64,000 nucleotides of DNA. Origin: Mya arenaria (Eukaryota; Mollusca; Bivalvia; Myida; Myidae). Below the pieces are notes generated by a model. It was not told where the DNA came from, ran no database searches, and worked only from the letters and a program-made list of their open reading frames with translations. The stretch lies in the NCBI RefSeq assembly GCF_026914265.1, contig NC_069134.1, positions 16,089,205 to 16,153,204 of the forward strand, read 5' to 3'. A program made the position numbers and the translations under genes. Of the stretch, positions 24,301 to 38,700 are shown piece by piece (positions within the stretch are counted from its first letter, which is position 1; every line of letters begins with the position of its first letter).

Positions 24301-26525
24301 CACGTACAAGAACGTAAGAGTTTCAACATCTATTCCGATAATTGCGTGTTTTACGCTGTCTTTAATCTTCCTCAAACGATTGAATCTGGTAGCATGGGCG
24401 TACCTAGGGCCTAAAAACTTGTAGGCCCTATGATTCCATTTGAGTTTTGGGATTTTTATAATTTTATGCACATTACACACAATCAAATATACTTGCAATG
24501 TTAACAATAAATCCCAAGTAATACAATCTGCACGTAGTTTGAATAAACACCTAACTTGCAGGGTTCAAATAAAACAAACTTTTGTTCAGAGTGTTTGGGT
24601 AGATATTAGTTTTTATTGCATTTTTGGTTATTTTAAATTTATCATTTTTCAAAAAATTTGTAGGCCCAGGCTTACAAGGCCCATATGTTGCTACGCCACT
24701 GGGTAGCAACCGGAGTTCATTTACGTTTACTTAAAGGCATATTTTGTTTGAGCTTTAATGAAGAAGACACTGTGTTATGTTCTGTGAACTACATTATGTC
24801 TTTAAAAGCAAGGACTCAAGTGTCAGGATCAAGTTTATGCTTCATCTCAAACGCGTCGTGCATAATCTCTAACTGTTACATGTTGTTGTTTTTTCAACCA
24901 ATGGACTGTATGATATCATTTAGTATTGATGACCAACTGTTTCAAAACTTGGAAAGAAACTCTCCGCCATCTGCGCTGTCATTAAACAAGGGATTCCCGT
25001 TGGATGCGGAGAAACGTCAGAGTGACGTCATACCGCCCGGGGAGGGATACGCCCGCGTGCCAAAAGAAGCAGGCTTAAACGACCAGTTCTGTAACAAGGC
25101 GTATGAGGGTAGGATTTATATCGTTATCAAGTATATCAATTGGTTTTGTTCATGTTGATTACGATTTTAGCGAGTATGACACAGCTTAGAATAAAATATA
25201 ATGAGTCGTGTATAAATATTAAACGCACTCATCCTGGGTACTTAAAGGTTCCTATTTCCTAATTATTTCTTGTTTAGACCAGCCGGTACCATCTGAATCG
25301 TCTGCAGCACCAAATAAAGCAGACGACATGTATACAGAGGACGGCTACATCTTGCCGATGTCATCAAGGTCACCGGAACTGACGTCACAACAAAACGGTA
25401 ACAAAATAATAAATGTATGGCGGCTATTTCATCGTCGGTAGAAATATCTGCAATTTTTTTCTACGGTGTTAATTGTATTTTTTACACGTTTGTTTAGTAT
25501 GACGTTTTACTTTAAAAAAAAAACAGCCGTAAACATAACATTATCAGTCGTCTGAATAGAGTTGTATATGCTGCAAGATTCAGAAACAAAGACGATGGCG
25601 CCTGGTCTTGTAGCGGTCAGTGGTTACTTTGAACCGGATGTTGTCAAAAGTCTGTCCAAGCTTGACAAGAATACCGCACAGACAGGTGAACTGAGCATAC
25701 TCACATGTGCTTACTGCCGTTAAATTTCTTTGTTTACATATTTTATATCCTAAACATATATTTTGATGGAAGCAATAAAGACATTATTGGCAATTCATAA
25801 CTTGTGATGAAATAAAGTAATATGTCGGCAGTTCAAGGCAGTAATTGTAAATATACAAAATAATTAAGATAACTATTCCAAACTAACACAAGCACACTAT
25901 TGCAGATGACGAGACTCCGGACGGTTGCCCGGACTCCCCGCACCTGTACACTAACCTAGGCCATGTGGGCCGGACCTTTACGGAACGTAAGTTGCGTGTG
26001 ATCGCGCTAACAGATTTCATGCTAGCGACATATTTATAAACATTTGAAGTTTAAATTAATCAATAAACATCAACAACAGACTGCTACTGTTTTGAATAGA
26101 AAATTTGTTATTCAACTTTTAACTGCATGTTGAACAGTTATCGGAAATCTGAAATATTTTCCGACGCAATTTCAAATCTTATTAAACAATAATTATTATA
26201 TGTATTAAAGCTGCGATGACGAAAAGTTTCTTATCTTACTTTAATCGTCTAATAAGCAATATAGGGAGATCTTAATATTTAGTATAGATGAGCTACTCTT
26301 TTCGAACTATTTCTAGGACTAAACATGGCCGCCCCTCTGCCCCGTTCTTCCGGGGTCCTCCGACCAGCGGCCTACACGAACGTGTCACCCGTGGTAACCG
26401 AAAAACAGTTCCAGTTCCGACCGGACAGCGCCCACGTGACCCCCGGCATGTACGAGGAAATAGAGATTCCGGTACTCAGCGCGTCCAGTCCCCCCTACAC
26501 ACAGATGACCAATAAGTTACCGTGA
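21312..26525 (+). CDS. MEGF/scavenger-receptor-like protein with 22 EGF-like modules and a tyrosine-motif tail (1012 aa)
   Basis: Nine-exon gene: 21312-21351, 21613-22740, 22881-23930, 24196-24313, 24924-25108, 25278-25397, 25578-25685, 25906-25986 and 26317-26525. All introns are GT/AG and in phase, giving 1012 residues. Exon 1 plus the start of exon 2 form a signal peptide (from MMDRRVVLAALLA). Residues about 24-735 hold 22 complete EGF-like modules of the pattern CxxCxxGxxGxxC plus a partial one, the tandem type seen in MEGF10, Draper and SCARF receptors. Exon 4 encodes one membrane helix (about 751-774) followed by TRTRT. The tail (about 775-1012) carries tyrosines at 821 (YARV), 864 (YILP), 931 (YTNL), 963 (YTNV), 989 (YEEI) and 1004 (YTQM). 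Family knowledge suggests engulfment of particles or cell corpses and Src-family signalling; that role is inferred. No kinase or phosphatase domain was found. Confidence 0.87.
24393..24701. mobile_element. hAT-like MITE in intron 4 of the EGF receptor gene
   Basis: About 309 bp. The right end is the complement of CAGTGGCGTAGCAACATATG, and the left end is a similar but diverged sequence (CATGGGCGTACCTAGGGCC). Inner TAGGCCC motifs are also inverted. CAGTGGCGTA ends are typical of hAT-derived elements. A clear 8-bp target duplication could not be confirmed; GGTAGCA occurs at both ends. Confidence 0.5.
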
Positions 26526-26529
26526 TTTC

Positions 26530-27190
26530 AGTGTCTGTAAATGTGTTATATTGAACTAACGTATAATGTGACCCTTTTACTGTTACAAATGTCAGTCTAA
26601 CACAACACTTATGATATAATGATGTATGTGTATTATATGTACTGTATTTAACGATAAAATACATTTATATATAAGAGTATAAATATTTAGTTAAAATAAT
26701 TTTAAATGTTAAATAATAGACATGCACGTAGCCAGCCCGTTAATAACGACGAACTTATAATACAGTATGTCATCTTGAAATATCTAAATTTCTGCTTGTT
26801 TAATACGATGGTAAAGGGTTCATTAATGTTGTTTTATTTGTTCATTGGACATGTTTCATTGGTTAGACCTTATTTAAAAAGTATAATTAAATGACTCCAT
26901 CCTCCCTCAACAAGTTTGCCACCTACGTTCAAATGGGAACGTTTAGATAACGTAACGCGGTCAATATTCTAATCAGTTGCACTTAATATATGTCACCTTA
27001 AAGCTTTTTACTTTACTGAATCTGAGCCTCGTGGCGTAACTGACATCTCTAATATAACGGACAAGTAATAAACACGTTCTTTAAACGTTCCGTTTTCTCA
27101 GATACGCATCATTTACTATGCTTAACCGTTAACGTCATTTATAAGTTATAGCCATCAAATTGACGTTATCGAACACGTTACATTTCGCCA
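26530..27190. other. 3' flank of the EGF receptor gene, no gene seen
   Basis: AT-rich sequence that must include the receptor's 3' untranslated region. No canonical AATAAA was pinned down close to the stop. Nothing else is recognised before the tRNA gene at 27192. Confidence 0.4.
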
Positions 27191-27191
27191 G

Positions 27192-27277
27192 CCCGTGATA
27201 GCTCAGTTGGTAGAGCGGAGGACTGTAGTGGACTAACTGGCATCCTTAGGTCGCTGGTTCAAATCCGGCTTACCGGA
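27192..27277 (+). tRNA. tRNA-Tyr (GTA) with 13-nt intron, possibly weakened
   Basis: Cloverleaf with D arm, GTA anticodon, TCGCTGGTTCAAATCCGGC T arm and a 13-nt intron (27229-27241) at the canonical position after base 37. The acceptor stem CCCGTGA/TTACCGG has one C-C mismatch and one G-T pair. The intron sequence differs from that of the array copies. A T run follows (27281 on), suitable as Pol III terminator. The stem mismatch could mean reduced function. Confidence 0.8.
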
Positions 27278-27289
27278 CTCTTTTTTTAA

Positions 27290-29700
27290 TACTATTTATT
27301 ATTTTCAAATTGTCAAACATTTTTTTCTTATATAGTGTAGGTAAATGTATTTGATATAACGTTATTCGATAATACCAATACCAGTTTGAACACTAAATGA
27401 AAGAGGTCGCGAAGTAAACAGAAACGAGCGAACCTATTCATTGGAATAATACTCCCATTCGAGTGCCGTGTCAGACTTACATTCATTTTTAGCACATTGC
27501 AGTGAATCAATTTTAAAACTTTATAATTGTTAAAGCTGAATGGTGTGTGATTAAAAACTTGCTGTATATGATCTGTTTGATCTTCGTTTTTTACATTTTA
27601 ACGCATTGTTTTAACTCCTACACTGGATTTGTCTTCATTTTCTTAAATGCATAGTGGTTACTTTAAACTAGGTTTGTTTTCTTATAAGAAACTTTTTCAA
27701 ACGTTTTTTTTAATGTTAAATACACTTTCTTCGCTTATATGGTGTTGGGGGTCGTGAACACTGGAAATAAGTGTTATAGCGTGTGCAAATTGGTTAATTG
27801 AATATAACAAATACATGTATAGGAAATTTACTTAGTTTTCTCTTACCTCGAGTACCACAAATATTCAACCACAATACAGAGGATGATATTTCAAGCTACA
27901 TTTTGTTTTGAATTCGTGCGCACAGGTTGCATGTCGGTCTGTATTTAACTTGTTTTAGGGGGATTTTTTTGTAATTTTAGAACCTCTCCGGTTTCAGTGT
28001 TGAGTCTGCACAAATCGTCTTATATACAAAAAGGAATTATCATAAACGTTGTGTTTTTTGTAGCTTAGTCTTTCACCCGTGTAGAATATATGAGATTTGG
28101 TCAAATATGATTAGGAATTATTTAACGTTGTTGAGTGCAATATTGTTTAGGGGATTTATTGACATGTTTTCCTATATATAGATCATTTTGATATTTTTTT
28201 CAAGCAAAATTCTTAGAATTGTATTGAAATGTCATATAATTACTTTTTTTAAAACAACATGAAAGGACCGAAGGGCTATATTTTAGTGTATCTTCCTGTG
28301 TATTATATAAAATATTATACAAATTTAACCTATGCTCAATGTGAAAAATAAACAGCTCTTATAATATGAAAATTAATGCTATCACTGTTGCACAATAGAA
28401 AAATAAAAAGCTCTTATATTAATTAGCATTGTATATAATAAAAGCATCTTAACAGAGAGCTAATGCTTTCAGTGTTGCACAATAGAACATGTATTGAAAT
28501 GCTTTTCTTTGTCTGTTGTAGTTTGTGATATTTTATACATTTGGAAAGTTACTTGTTGCTATTACTTGTGATGGAATTCTATAACATTCTGTTTGTTTGC
28601 ATACATTCATGATTTATAAATTAGTGATTTGTATATGACGATAAGCTGTATATGCTAAACTCTAAATAAAATGTATGTTATGTTTATGTTATATTACTTG
28701 ATGTCAAATCTGATACAAAGTTAGTTTCCGGCTGTTTATGAATAATAATTTGTTTCTAAAACAGCGAAGAGTGAAAAATAATTAAATAATTCATATTAAC
28801 TTATTTAGTCTCATGAGTAAAATGTTATCATTTAAACATCAGTCATTTGGGTGATTTCAGAGAGTCAAAGCTAAGAAGTATTTTTTTTTATTCAAAAAGG
28901 AAAAGAAGAGGGCGTGGGACCTTTCTGCAACCACAAAGTGTGTGTATTTTAAATGGAACGAATTCACCCGATTGAAAAATGGATTAAGAATAGTCAGTAC
29001 ATCGTTTTACAAATCGAAAACATGGCAATACATTTTTCAAAACTTGTACACTCTTGTGAGACTCAGAATTTCCGAGAATTCCTGATTATTTTTATCTTGA
29101 CTGACTTATACTCGGCAACGTCTCCTAGAAAATTAATCCTGAGTATTTCATTTTAAAAAGAGGATACTTTATTATTATTATTTAAACTAACTCGGCATAA
29201 AAGTTTTGCAACGTTGTACAAATCTGCATATATGTGGTGAACGTTAGGTGTGACAATATACATATATAATCATACGTGGACAGGCCCGGATGCATGGCGA
29301 CCACGTGCAAAATACTTCCAGCCCTTTGGACAGCACCAAAGCCGTTATTGTCGAGAACTGTACCGTATAATCGACGACTCCAATGCAGTTATTTAAACAA
29401 AAAAAACATTCAGAATAAAGTACCTTCATATATATTATTAATAATATTATATTGATCTTAAAACACGTACGGTTATAATATTAAATCACGAAATAGCCCC
29501 TGGTAAACTAATAATCAAAGTAAGTTTTAATTAAACGTATGCGCCAATCAAACCATAAATGACGCTATTCAATTCAGGTCACGTACAATAACGTGGATGT
29601 TTAATGTGTGAAGAAACCCCGCATTTTCGTTTTAAGATATCAGTACACAAGTGTTTTACTAGGTATGGTTTACTAAGAATATCATGCCACAATGGGATGT
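27290..29700. other. Intergenic stretch with no gene
   Basis: AT-rich DNA between the isolated tRNA-Tyr gene and the large minisatellite. Frames here are short and show no domain. A region at 28330-28500 repeats short pieces such as CACTGTTGCACAATAGAA twice. Confidence 0.5.
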
Positions 29701-29729
29701 AATTTATCCTTGGTGGCGGCTATAAGATG

Positions 29730-32700
29730 ATCCTGTAACACGACCCAATTTAATAACTAAAGTGATGTCGATTTAAAGATCCTGTAACAACGACTCTATT
29801 TTATTAACTAAAGTGATATCGATTTAAAGATCCTGTAAAAACGACTCTATTTTAATAACTTAAGTGATGGCGATTTAAAGATCCTGCAACAACGACTGTA
29901 TCTTAATAACACAGGTGAAGGCTGTTAGAAGATCCTGTAACAACGATTCTTACTTAATAACCTAAGTGACCGCTATAAGAAGATCCTGTAACAACGACTC
30001 TATCTTAATAACCTGGGTGACCGCTAATAAAAGATCCTTTAACAACGACTATATCTGAATTCCTGGGTGACCGCTAATAAAAGATCCTTTAACAACGACT
30101 GTATCTGAATTCCTAGGTGACCGCTATCAAAAGATCCTTTAACAACGACTATATCTGAATTCCTAGGTGACCGCTATCAAAAGATCCTTGAACAACGACC
30201 CTATCTTAATAACCTGGGTGACCGCTAATAAAAGATCCTTTAACAACGACTGTATCTTAATTCCTAGGTGACCACTATCAAAAGATCCTTTAACAACGAC
30301 TATATCTGAATTCCTAGGTGACCGCTAATAAAAGATCCTTTAACAACGACTTTATCTGAATTCCTAGGTGACCGCTATCAAAAGATCCTTTAACAACGAC
30401 CCTATCTTAATAACCTGGGTGACCGCTATCAAAAGATCCTTTAACAACGACTATATCTGAATTCCTAGGTGACCGCTATCAAAAGATCCTTTAACAACGA
30501 CTCTATCTTAATAAACTGGGTGACCGCTATCAAAAGATCCTTTAACAACGACTATATCTGAATTCCTAGGTGACCGCTATCAGAAGATCCTTTAACAACG
30601 ACTATATCTGAATTCCTAGGTGACCGCTATCAAAAGATCCTTTAACAACGACCATATCTGAATTCCTAGGTGACCGCTATCAAAAGATCCTTTAACAACA
30701 ACTATATCTTAATGACCTGGGTGACCGCTATCAAAAGATCCTTTAACAACGACCATATCTGAATTCCTAGGTGACCGCTATCAAAAGATCCTTCAACAAC
30801 GACTATATCTTAATGACCTGGGTGACCGCTATCAAAAGATCCTTTAACAACGACTGTATCTGAATTCCTAGGTGACCGCTATCAAAAGATCCTTCAACAA
30901 CGACTCTATCTGAATTCCTAGGTGACCGCTAATAAAAGATCCTTTAACAACGACTGTATCTGAATTCCTAGGTGACCGCTATCAAAAGATCCTTTAACAA
31001 CGACTATATCTGAATTCCTAGGTGACCGCTATCAAAAGATCCTTTAACAACGACTCTATCTGAATTCCTAGGTGACCGCTAATAAAAGATCCTTTAACAA
31101 CGACTGTATCTGAATTCCTAGGTGACCGCTATCAAAAGATCCTTTAACAACGACTCTATCTTAATAAACTGGGCGACCGCTATCAAAAGATCCTTTAACA
31201 ACGACTATATCTGAATTCCTAGGTGACCGCTAATAAAAGATCCTTTAACAACGACTATATCTGAATTCCTAGGTGACCGCTATCAAAAGATCCTTTAACA
31301 TCGACTCTATCTTAATAACCTGGGTGACCGCTATCAAAAGATCATTTAACAACGACTATATCTGAATTCCTAGGTGACCGCTATCAAAAGATCCTTGAAC
31401 AACGACTCTATCTTAATAACCTGGGTGACCGCTATCAAAAGATCCTTTAACAACGACTATATCTGAATTCCTAGGTGACCGCTATCAAAAGATCCTTTAA
31501 CAACGACTATATCTAGTTACCTAGGTGACCGCTATCAAAAGATCCTTTAACAACGACTATATCTGAATTCCTAGGTGACCGCTAATAAAAGATCCTTTAA
31601 CAACGACTATATCTGAATTCCTAGGTGACCGCTATCAAAAGATCCTTTAACATCGACTCTATCTTAATAACCTGGGTGACCGCTATCAAAAGATCATTTA
31701 ACAACGACTATATCTGAATTCCTAGGTGACCGCTATCAAAAGATCCTTTAACAACGACTCTATCTTAATAACCTGGGTGACCGCTATCAAAAGATCCTTT
31801 AACAACGACTATATCTGAATTCCTAGGTGACCGCTATCAAAAGATCCTTTAACAACGACTATATCTGAATTCCTAGGTGACCGCTAATAAAAGATCATTT
31901 AACAACGACTATATCTGAATTCCTAGGTGACCGCTATCGAAAGATCCTTTAACAACGACTCTATCTTAATAACCTGGGTGACCGCTATCAAAAGATCCTT
32001 TAACAAGGACTGTATCTGAATTCCTAGGTGACCGCTATCAAAAGATCCTTTAACAACGACTGTATCTGAATTCCTAGGTGACCGCTATTAAAAGATCCTT
32101 TAACAACGACTATATCTGAATTCCTAGGTGACCGCTATCAAAAGATCCTTTAACAACGACTCTATCTTAATAACCTGGGTGACCGCTAATAAAAGATCCT
32201 TTAACAACGACTGTATCTGAATTCCTAGGTGACCACTATCAAAGAATCCTTTAACAACGACTATATCTGAATTCCTAGGTGACCGCTATCAAAAGATCCT
32301 TTAACAACGACTCTATCTTAATAACCTGGGTGACCGCTATTACAAGATCCTTTAACAACGACTGTATCTGAATTCCTAGGTGACCGCTATCAAAAGATCC
32401 TTTAACAACGACTCTATCTTAATAAACTGGGTGACCGCTATCAAAAGATCCTTTAACAACGACTATATCTGAATTCCTAGGTGACCGCTAATAAAAGATC
32501 CTTTAACAACGACTATATCTGAATTCCTAGGTGACCGCTATCAAAAGATCCTTTAACATCGACTCTATCTTAATAACCTGGGTGACCGCTATCAAAAGAT
32601 CATTTAACAACGACTATATCTGAATTCCTAGGTGACCGCTATCAAAAGATCCTTTAACAACGACTCTATCTTAATAACCTGGGTGACCGCTATCAAAAGA

Positions 32701-35700
32701 TCCTTTAACAACGACTATATCTGAATTCCTAGGTGACCGCTATCAAAAGATCCTTTAACAACGACTATATCTGAATTCCTAGGTGACCGCTAATAAAAGA
32801 TCATTTAACAACGACTATATCTGAATTCCTAGGTGACCGCTATCGAAAGATCCTTTAACAACGACTATATCTTAATAACCTGGGTGACCGCTATCAAAAG
32901 ATCCTTTAACAAGGACTGTATCTGAATTCCTAGGTGACCGCTATCAAAAGATCCTTTAACAACGACTGTATCTGAATTCCTAGGTGACCGCTATTAAAAG
33001 ATCCTTTAACAACGACTATATCTGAATTCCTAGGTGACCGCTATCAAAAGATCCTTTAACAACGACTCTATCTTAATAACCTGGGTGACCGCTAATAAAA
33101 GATCCTTTAACAACGACTGTATCTGAATTCCTAGGTGACCACTATCAAAGAATCCTTTAACAACGACTATATCTGAATTCCTAGGTGACCGCTATCAAAA
33201 GATCCTTTAACAACGACTCTATCTTAATAACCTGGGTGACCGCTATTACAAGATCCTTTAACAACGACTGTATCTGAATTCCTAGGTGACCGCTATCAAA
33301 AGATCCTTTAACAACGACTCTATCTTAATAAACTGGGTGACCGCTATCAAAAGATCCTTTAACAACGACTATATCTGAATTCCTAGGTGACCGCTAATAA
33401 AAGATCCTTTAACAACGACTATATCTGAATTCCTAGGTGACCGCTATCAAAAGATCCTTTAACAACGACTATATCTGAATTCCTAGGTGACCGCTATCAA
33501 AAGATCCTTTAACAACGACTCTATCTTAATAACCTGGGTGACCGTTATCAAAAGATCCTTTAACAACGACTGTATCTGAATTCCTAGGTGACCGCTATCA
33601 AAAGATCCTTTAACAACGACTATATCTGAATTCCTAGGTGACCGCTAATAAAAGATCCTTTAACAACGACTGTATCTGAATTCCTAGGTGACCGCTATCA
33701 AAAGATCCTTTAACAACGACTATATCTGAATACTTAGGTGACCGCTATCAAAAGATCCTTTAACAACGACTCTATCTTAATAAACTGGGTGATCGCTATC
33801 AAAAGATCCTTTAACAACGACTATATCTGAATTCCTAGGTGACCGCTAATAAAAGATCCTTTAACAACGACTATATCTGAATTCCTAGGTGACCGCTAAT
33901 AAAAGATTCTTTAACAACGACTATATCTGAATTCCTAGGTGACCGCTATCAAAAGATCCTTTAACAACGACTCTATCTTAATAACTTGGTGACCGTTATC
34001 AAAAGATCCTTTAACAACGACTGTATCTGAATTCCTAGGTGACCGCTATCAAAAGATCCTTTAACAACGACTGTATCTGAATTCCTAGGTGACCGCTAAT
34101 AAAAGATCCTTTAACAACGACTGTATCTGAATTCCTAGGTGACCGCTATCAAAAGATCCTTTAACAACGACTATATCTGAATACCTAGGTGACCGCTAAT
34201 AAAAGATCCTTTAACAACGACTATATCTGAATTCCTAGGTGACCGCTATCAAAAGATCCTTTAACAACGACTCTATCTGAATTCCTAGGTGACCGCTAAT
34301 AAAAGATCCTTTAACAACGACTATATCTGAATTCCTAGGTGACCGCTATCAAAAGATCCTTTAACAACGACTCTATCTTAATAACCTGGGTGACCGCTAT
34401 CAAAAGATCCTTTAACAACGACTATATCTGAATACCTAGGTGACCGCTATCAAAAGATCCTTTAACAACGACTGTATCTGAATACCTAGGTGACCGCTAT
34501 CAAAAGATCCTTTAACAACGACTATATCTGAATTCCTAGGTGACTGCTATCAAAAGATCCTTTAACAACGACTATATCTGAATTCCTAGGTAACCGCTAT
34601 CAAAAGATCCTTTAACAACGACTATATCTGAATACTTAGGTGACCGCTAATAAAAGATCCTTTAACAACGACTATATCTGAACTCCTAGGTGACCGCTAT
34701 CAAAAGATCCTTTAACAACGACTCTATCTGAATTCCTAGGTGACCGCTAATAAAAGTTCCTTTAACAACGACTATATCTGAATTCCTAGGTGACCGCTAT
34801 CAAAAGATCCTTTAACAACGACTATATCTGAATATCTAGGTGACCGCTATCAAAAGATCCTTTAACAACGACTATATCTGAATACCTAGGTGACCGCTAT
34901 CAAAAGATCCTTTAATAACGACTTTATCTGAATACCTAGGTGACCGCTATCAAAAGATCCTTTAACAACGACTATATCTGAATTCCTAGGTGACCGCTAT
35001 CAAAAGATCCTTTAACAACGACTATATCTGAATTCCTAGGTGACCGCTATCAAAAGATCCTTTAACAACGACTAAATCTGAATTCCTAGGTGACCTCTAT
35101 CAAAAGATCGTTTAACAACGACTATATCTGAATTCCTAGGTGACCGCTATCAAAAGATCATTTAACAACGACTATATCTGAATTCCTAGGTGACCGCTAT
35201 CAAAATATCCTTTAACAACGACTAAATCTGAATTCCTAGGTGACCTCTATCAAAAGATCCTTTAAAAACGACTATATCTGAATTCCTAGGTGACCGCTAT
35301 CAAAAGATCCTTTAACAACGACTCTATCTTAATAACCTGGGTGACCGCTAATGAAAGATCCTTTAACAACGACTGTATCTGAATTCCTAGGTAACCACTA
35401 TCAAAAGATCCTTTAACAACGACTATATCTGAATTCCTAGGTGACCGCTAATAAAAGATCCTTTAACAACGACTATATCTGAATTCCTAGCTGACCGCTA
35501 TCAAAAGATCCTTTAACATCGACTCTATCTTAATAACCTGTGTGACCGCTATCAAAAGATCATTTAACAACGACTATATCTGAATTCCTAGGTGACCGCT
35601 ATCAAAAGATCCTTTAACAACGACTCTATCTTAATAACCTGGGTGACCGCTATCAAAAGATCCTTTAACAACGACTATATCTGAATTCCTAGGTGACCGC

Positions 35701-38700
35701 TATCAAAAGATCCTTTAACAACGACTATATCTGAATTCCTAGGTGACCGCTAATAAAAGATCATTTAACAACGACTATATCTGAATTCCTAGGTGACCGC
35801 TATCGAAAGATCCTTTAACAACGACTCTATCTTAATAACCTGGGTGACCGCTATCAAAAGATCCTTTAACAACGACTGTATCTGAATTCCTAGGTGACCG
35901 CTATCAAAAGATCCTTTAACAACGACTGTATTTGAATTCCTAGGTGACCGCTATCAAAAGATCCTTTAACAACGACTATATCTGAATTCCTAGGTGACCG
36001 CTATCAAAAGATCCTTTAACAACGACTCTATCTTAATAACCTGGGTGGCCGCTAATAAAAGATCCTTTAACAACGACTGTATCTGAATTCCTAGGTGACC
36101 ACTATCAAATGATCCTTTAACAACGACTATATCTGAATTCCTAGGTGACCGCTATCAAAAGATCCTTTAACAACGACTGTATCTGAATTCCTAGGTGACC
36201 ACTATCAAAGGATCCTTTAACAACGACTATATCTGAATTCCTAGGTGACCGCTGTCAAAAGATCCTTTAACATCGACTCTATCTTAATAACCTCGGTGAC
36301 CGCTAATAAAAGATCCTTTAACAACGACTGTATCTGAATTCCTAGGTGACCGCTATCAAAAGATCCTTTAACAACGACTATATCTGAATTCCTAGGTGAC
36401 CGCTATCAAAAGATCCTTTAACAACGACTCTATCTTAATAACCTGGGTGGCCGCTAATAAAAGATCCTTTAACAACGACTGTATCTGAATTCCTAGGTGA
36501 CCACTATCAAAGGATCCTTTAACAACGACTATATCTGAATTCCTAGGTGACCGCTATCAAAAGATCCTTTAACAACGACTCTATCTTAATAACCTGGGTG
36601 ACCGCTAATAAAAGATCCTTTAACAACGACTATATCTGAATTCCTAGGTGACCGCTATCAAAAGATCCTTTAACAACGACTCTATCTGAATAAACTGGGT
36701 GATCGCTATCAAAAGATCCTTTAACAACGACTATATCTGAATTCCTAGGTGACCGCTAATAAAAGATCCTTTAACAACGACTATATCTGAATTCCTAGGT
36801 GACCGCTAATAAAAGATTCTTTAACAACGACTATATCTGAATTCCTAGGTGACCGCTATCAAAAGATCCTTTAACAACGACTCTATCTTAATAACTTGGT
36901 GACCGTTATCAAAAGATCCTTTAACAACGACTGTATCTGAATTCCTAGGTGACCGCTATCAAAAGATCCTTTAACAACGACTGTATCTGAATTCCTAGGT
37001 GACCGCTAATAAAAGATCCTTTAACAACGACTGTATCTGAATTCCTAGGTGACCGCTATCAAAAGATCCTTTAACAACGACTATATCTGAATACCTAGGT
37101 GACCGCTAATAAAAGATCCTTTAACAACGACTATATCTGAATTCCTAGGTGACCGCTATCAAAAGATCCTTTAACAACGACTCTATCTGAATTCCTAGGT
37201 GACCGCTAATAAAAGATCCTTTAACAACGACTATATCTGAATTCCTAGGTGACCGCTATCAAAAGATCCTTTAACAACGACTCTATCTTAATAACCTGGG
37301 TGACCGCTATCAAAAGATCCTTTAACAACGACTATATCTGAATACCTAGGTGACCGCTATCAAAAGATCCTTTAACAACGACTGTATCTGAATACCTAGG
37401 TGACCGCTATCAAAAGATCCTTTAACAACGACTATATCTGAATTCCTAGGTGACCGCTATCAAAAGATCCTTTAACAACGACTATATCTGAATTCCTAGG
37501 TGACTGCTATCAAAAGATCCTTTAACAACGACTAAATCTGAATTCCTAGGTGACCTCTATCAAAAGATCCTTTAACAACGACTATATCTGAATTCCTAGG
37601 TGACCGCTATCAAAAGATCCTTTAACAACGACTCTATCTTAATAACCTGGGTGACCGCTAATGAAAGATCCTTTAACAACGACTGTATCTGAATTCCTAG
37701 GTGACCGCTATCAAAAGATCCTTTAACAACGACTCTATCTTAATAACCTGGGTGACCGCTAATGAAAGATCCTTTAACAACGACTGTATCTGAATTCCTA
37801 GGTGACCACTATCAAAGATCCTTTAACAACGACTATATCTGAATTCCTAGGTGACCGCTAATAAAAGATCCTTTAACAACGACTCTATCTGAATTCCTAG
37901 GTGACCGCTAATAAAAGATCCTTTAACAACGACTCTATCTTAATAACCTGGGTGACCGCTATCAAAAGATCCTTTAACAACGACTATATCTGAATTCCTA
38001 GGTGACCGCTATCAAAAGATCCTTTAACAACGACTATATCTGAATTCCTAGGTGACCGCTTATAAAAGATCATTTAACAACGACTATATCTGAATTCCTA
38101 GGTGACCGCTATCAAAAGATCCTTTAACAACGACTATATCTGAATTCCTAGGTGACCGCTATCAAAAGATCCTTTAACAACGACTATATCTGAATTCCTA
38201 GGTGACTGCTATCAAAAGATCCTTTAACAACGACTATATCTGAATTCCTAGGTAACCGCTATCAAAAGATCCTTTAACAACGACTATATCTGAATACTTA
38301 GGTGACCGCTAATAAAAGATCCTTTAACAACGACTATATCTGAACTCCTAGGTGACCGCTATCAAAAGATCCTTTAACAACGACTCTATCTTAATAACCT
38401 GGGTGACCGCTAATGAAAGATCCTTTAACAACGACTGTATCTGAATTCCTAGGTAACCACTATCAAAAGATCCTTTAACAACGACTATATCTGAATTCCT
38501 AGGTGACCGCTAATAAAAGATCCTTTAACAACGACTATATCTGAATTCCTAGGTGACCGCTATCAAAAGATCCTTTAACATCGACTCTATCTTAATAACC
38601 TGGGTGACCGCTATCAAAAGATCATTTAACAACGACTATATCTGAATTCCTAGGTGACCGCTATCAAAAGATCCTTTAACAACGACTCTATCTTAATAAC

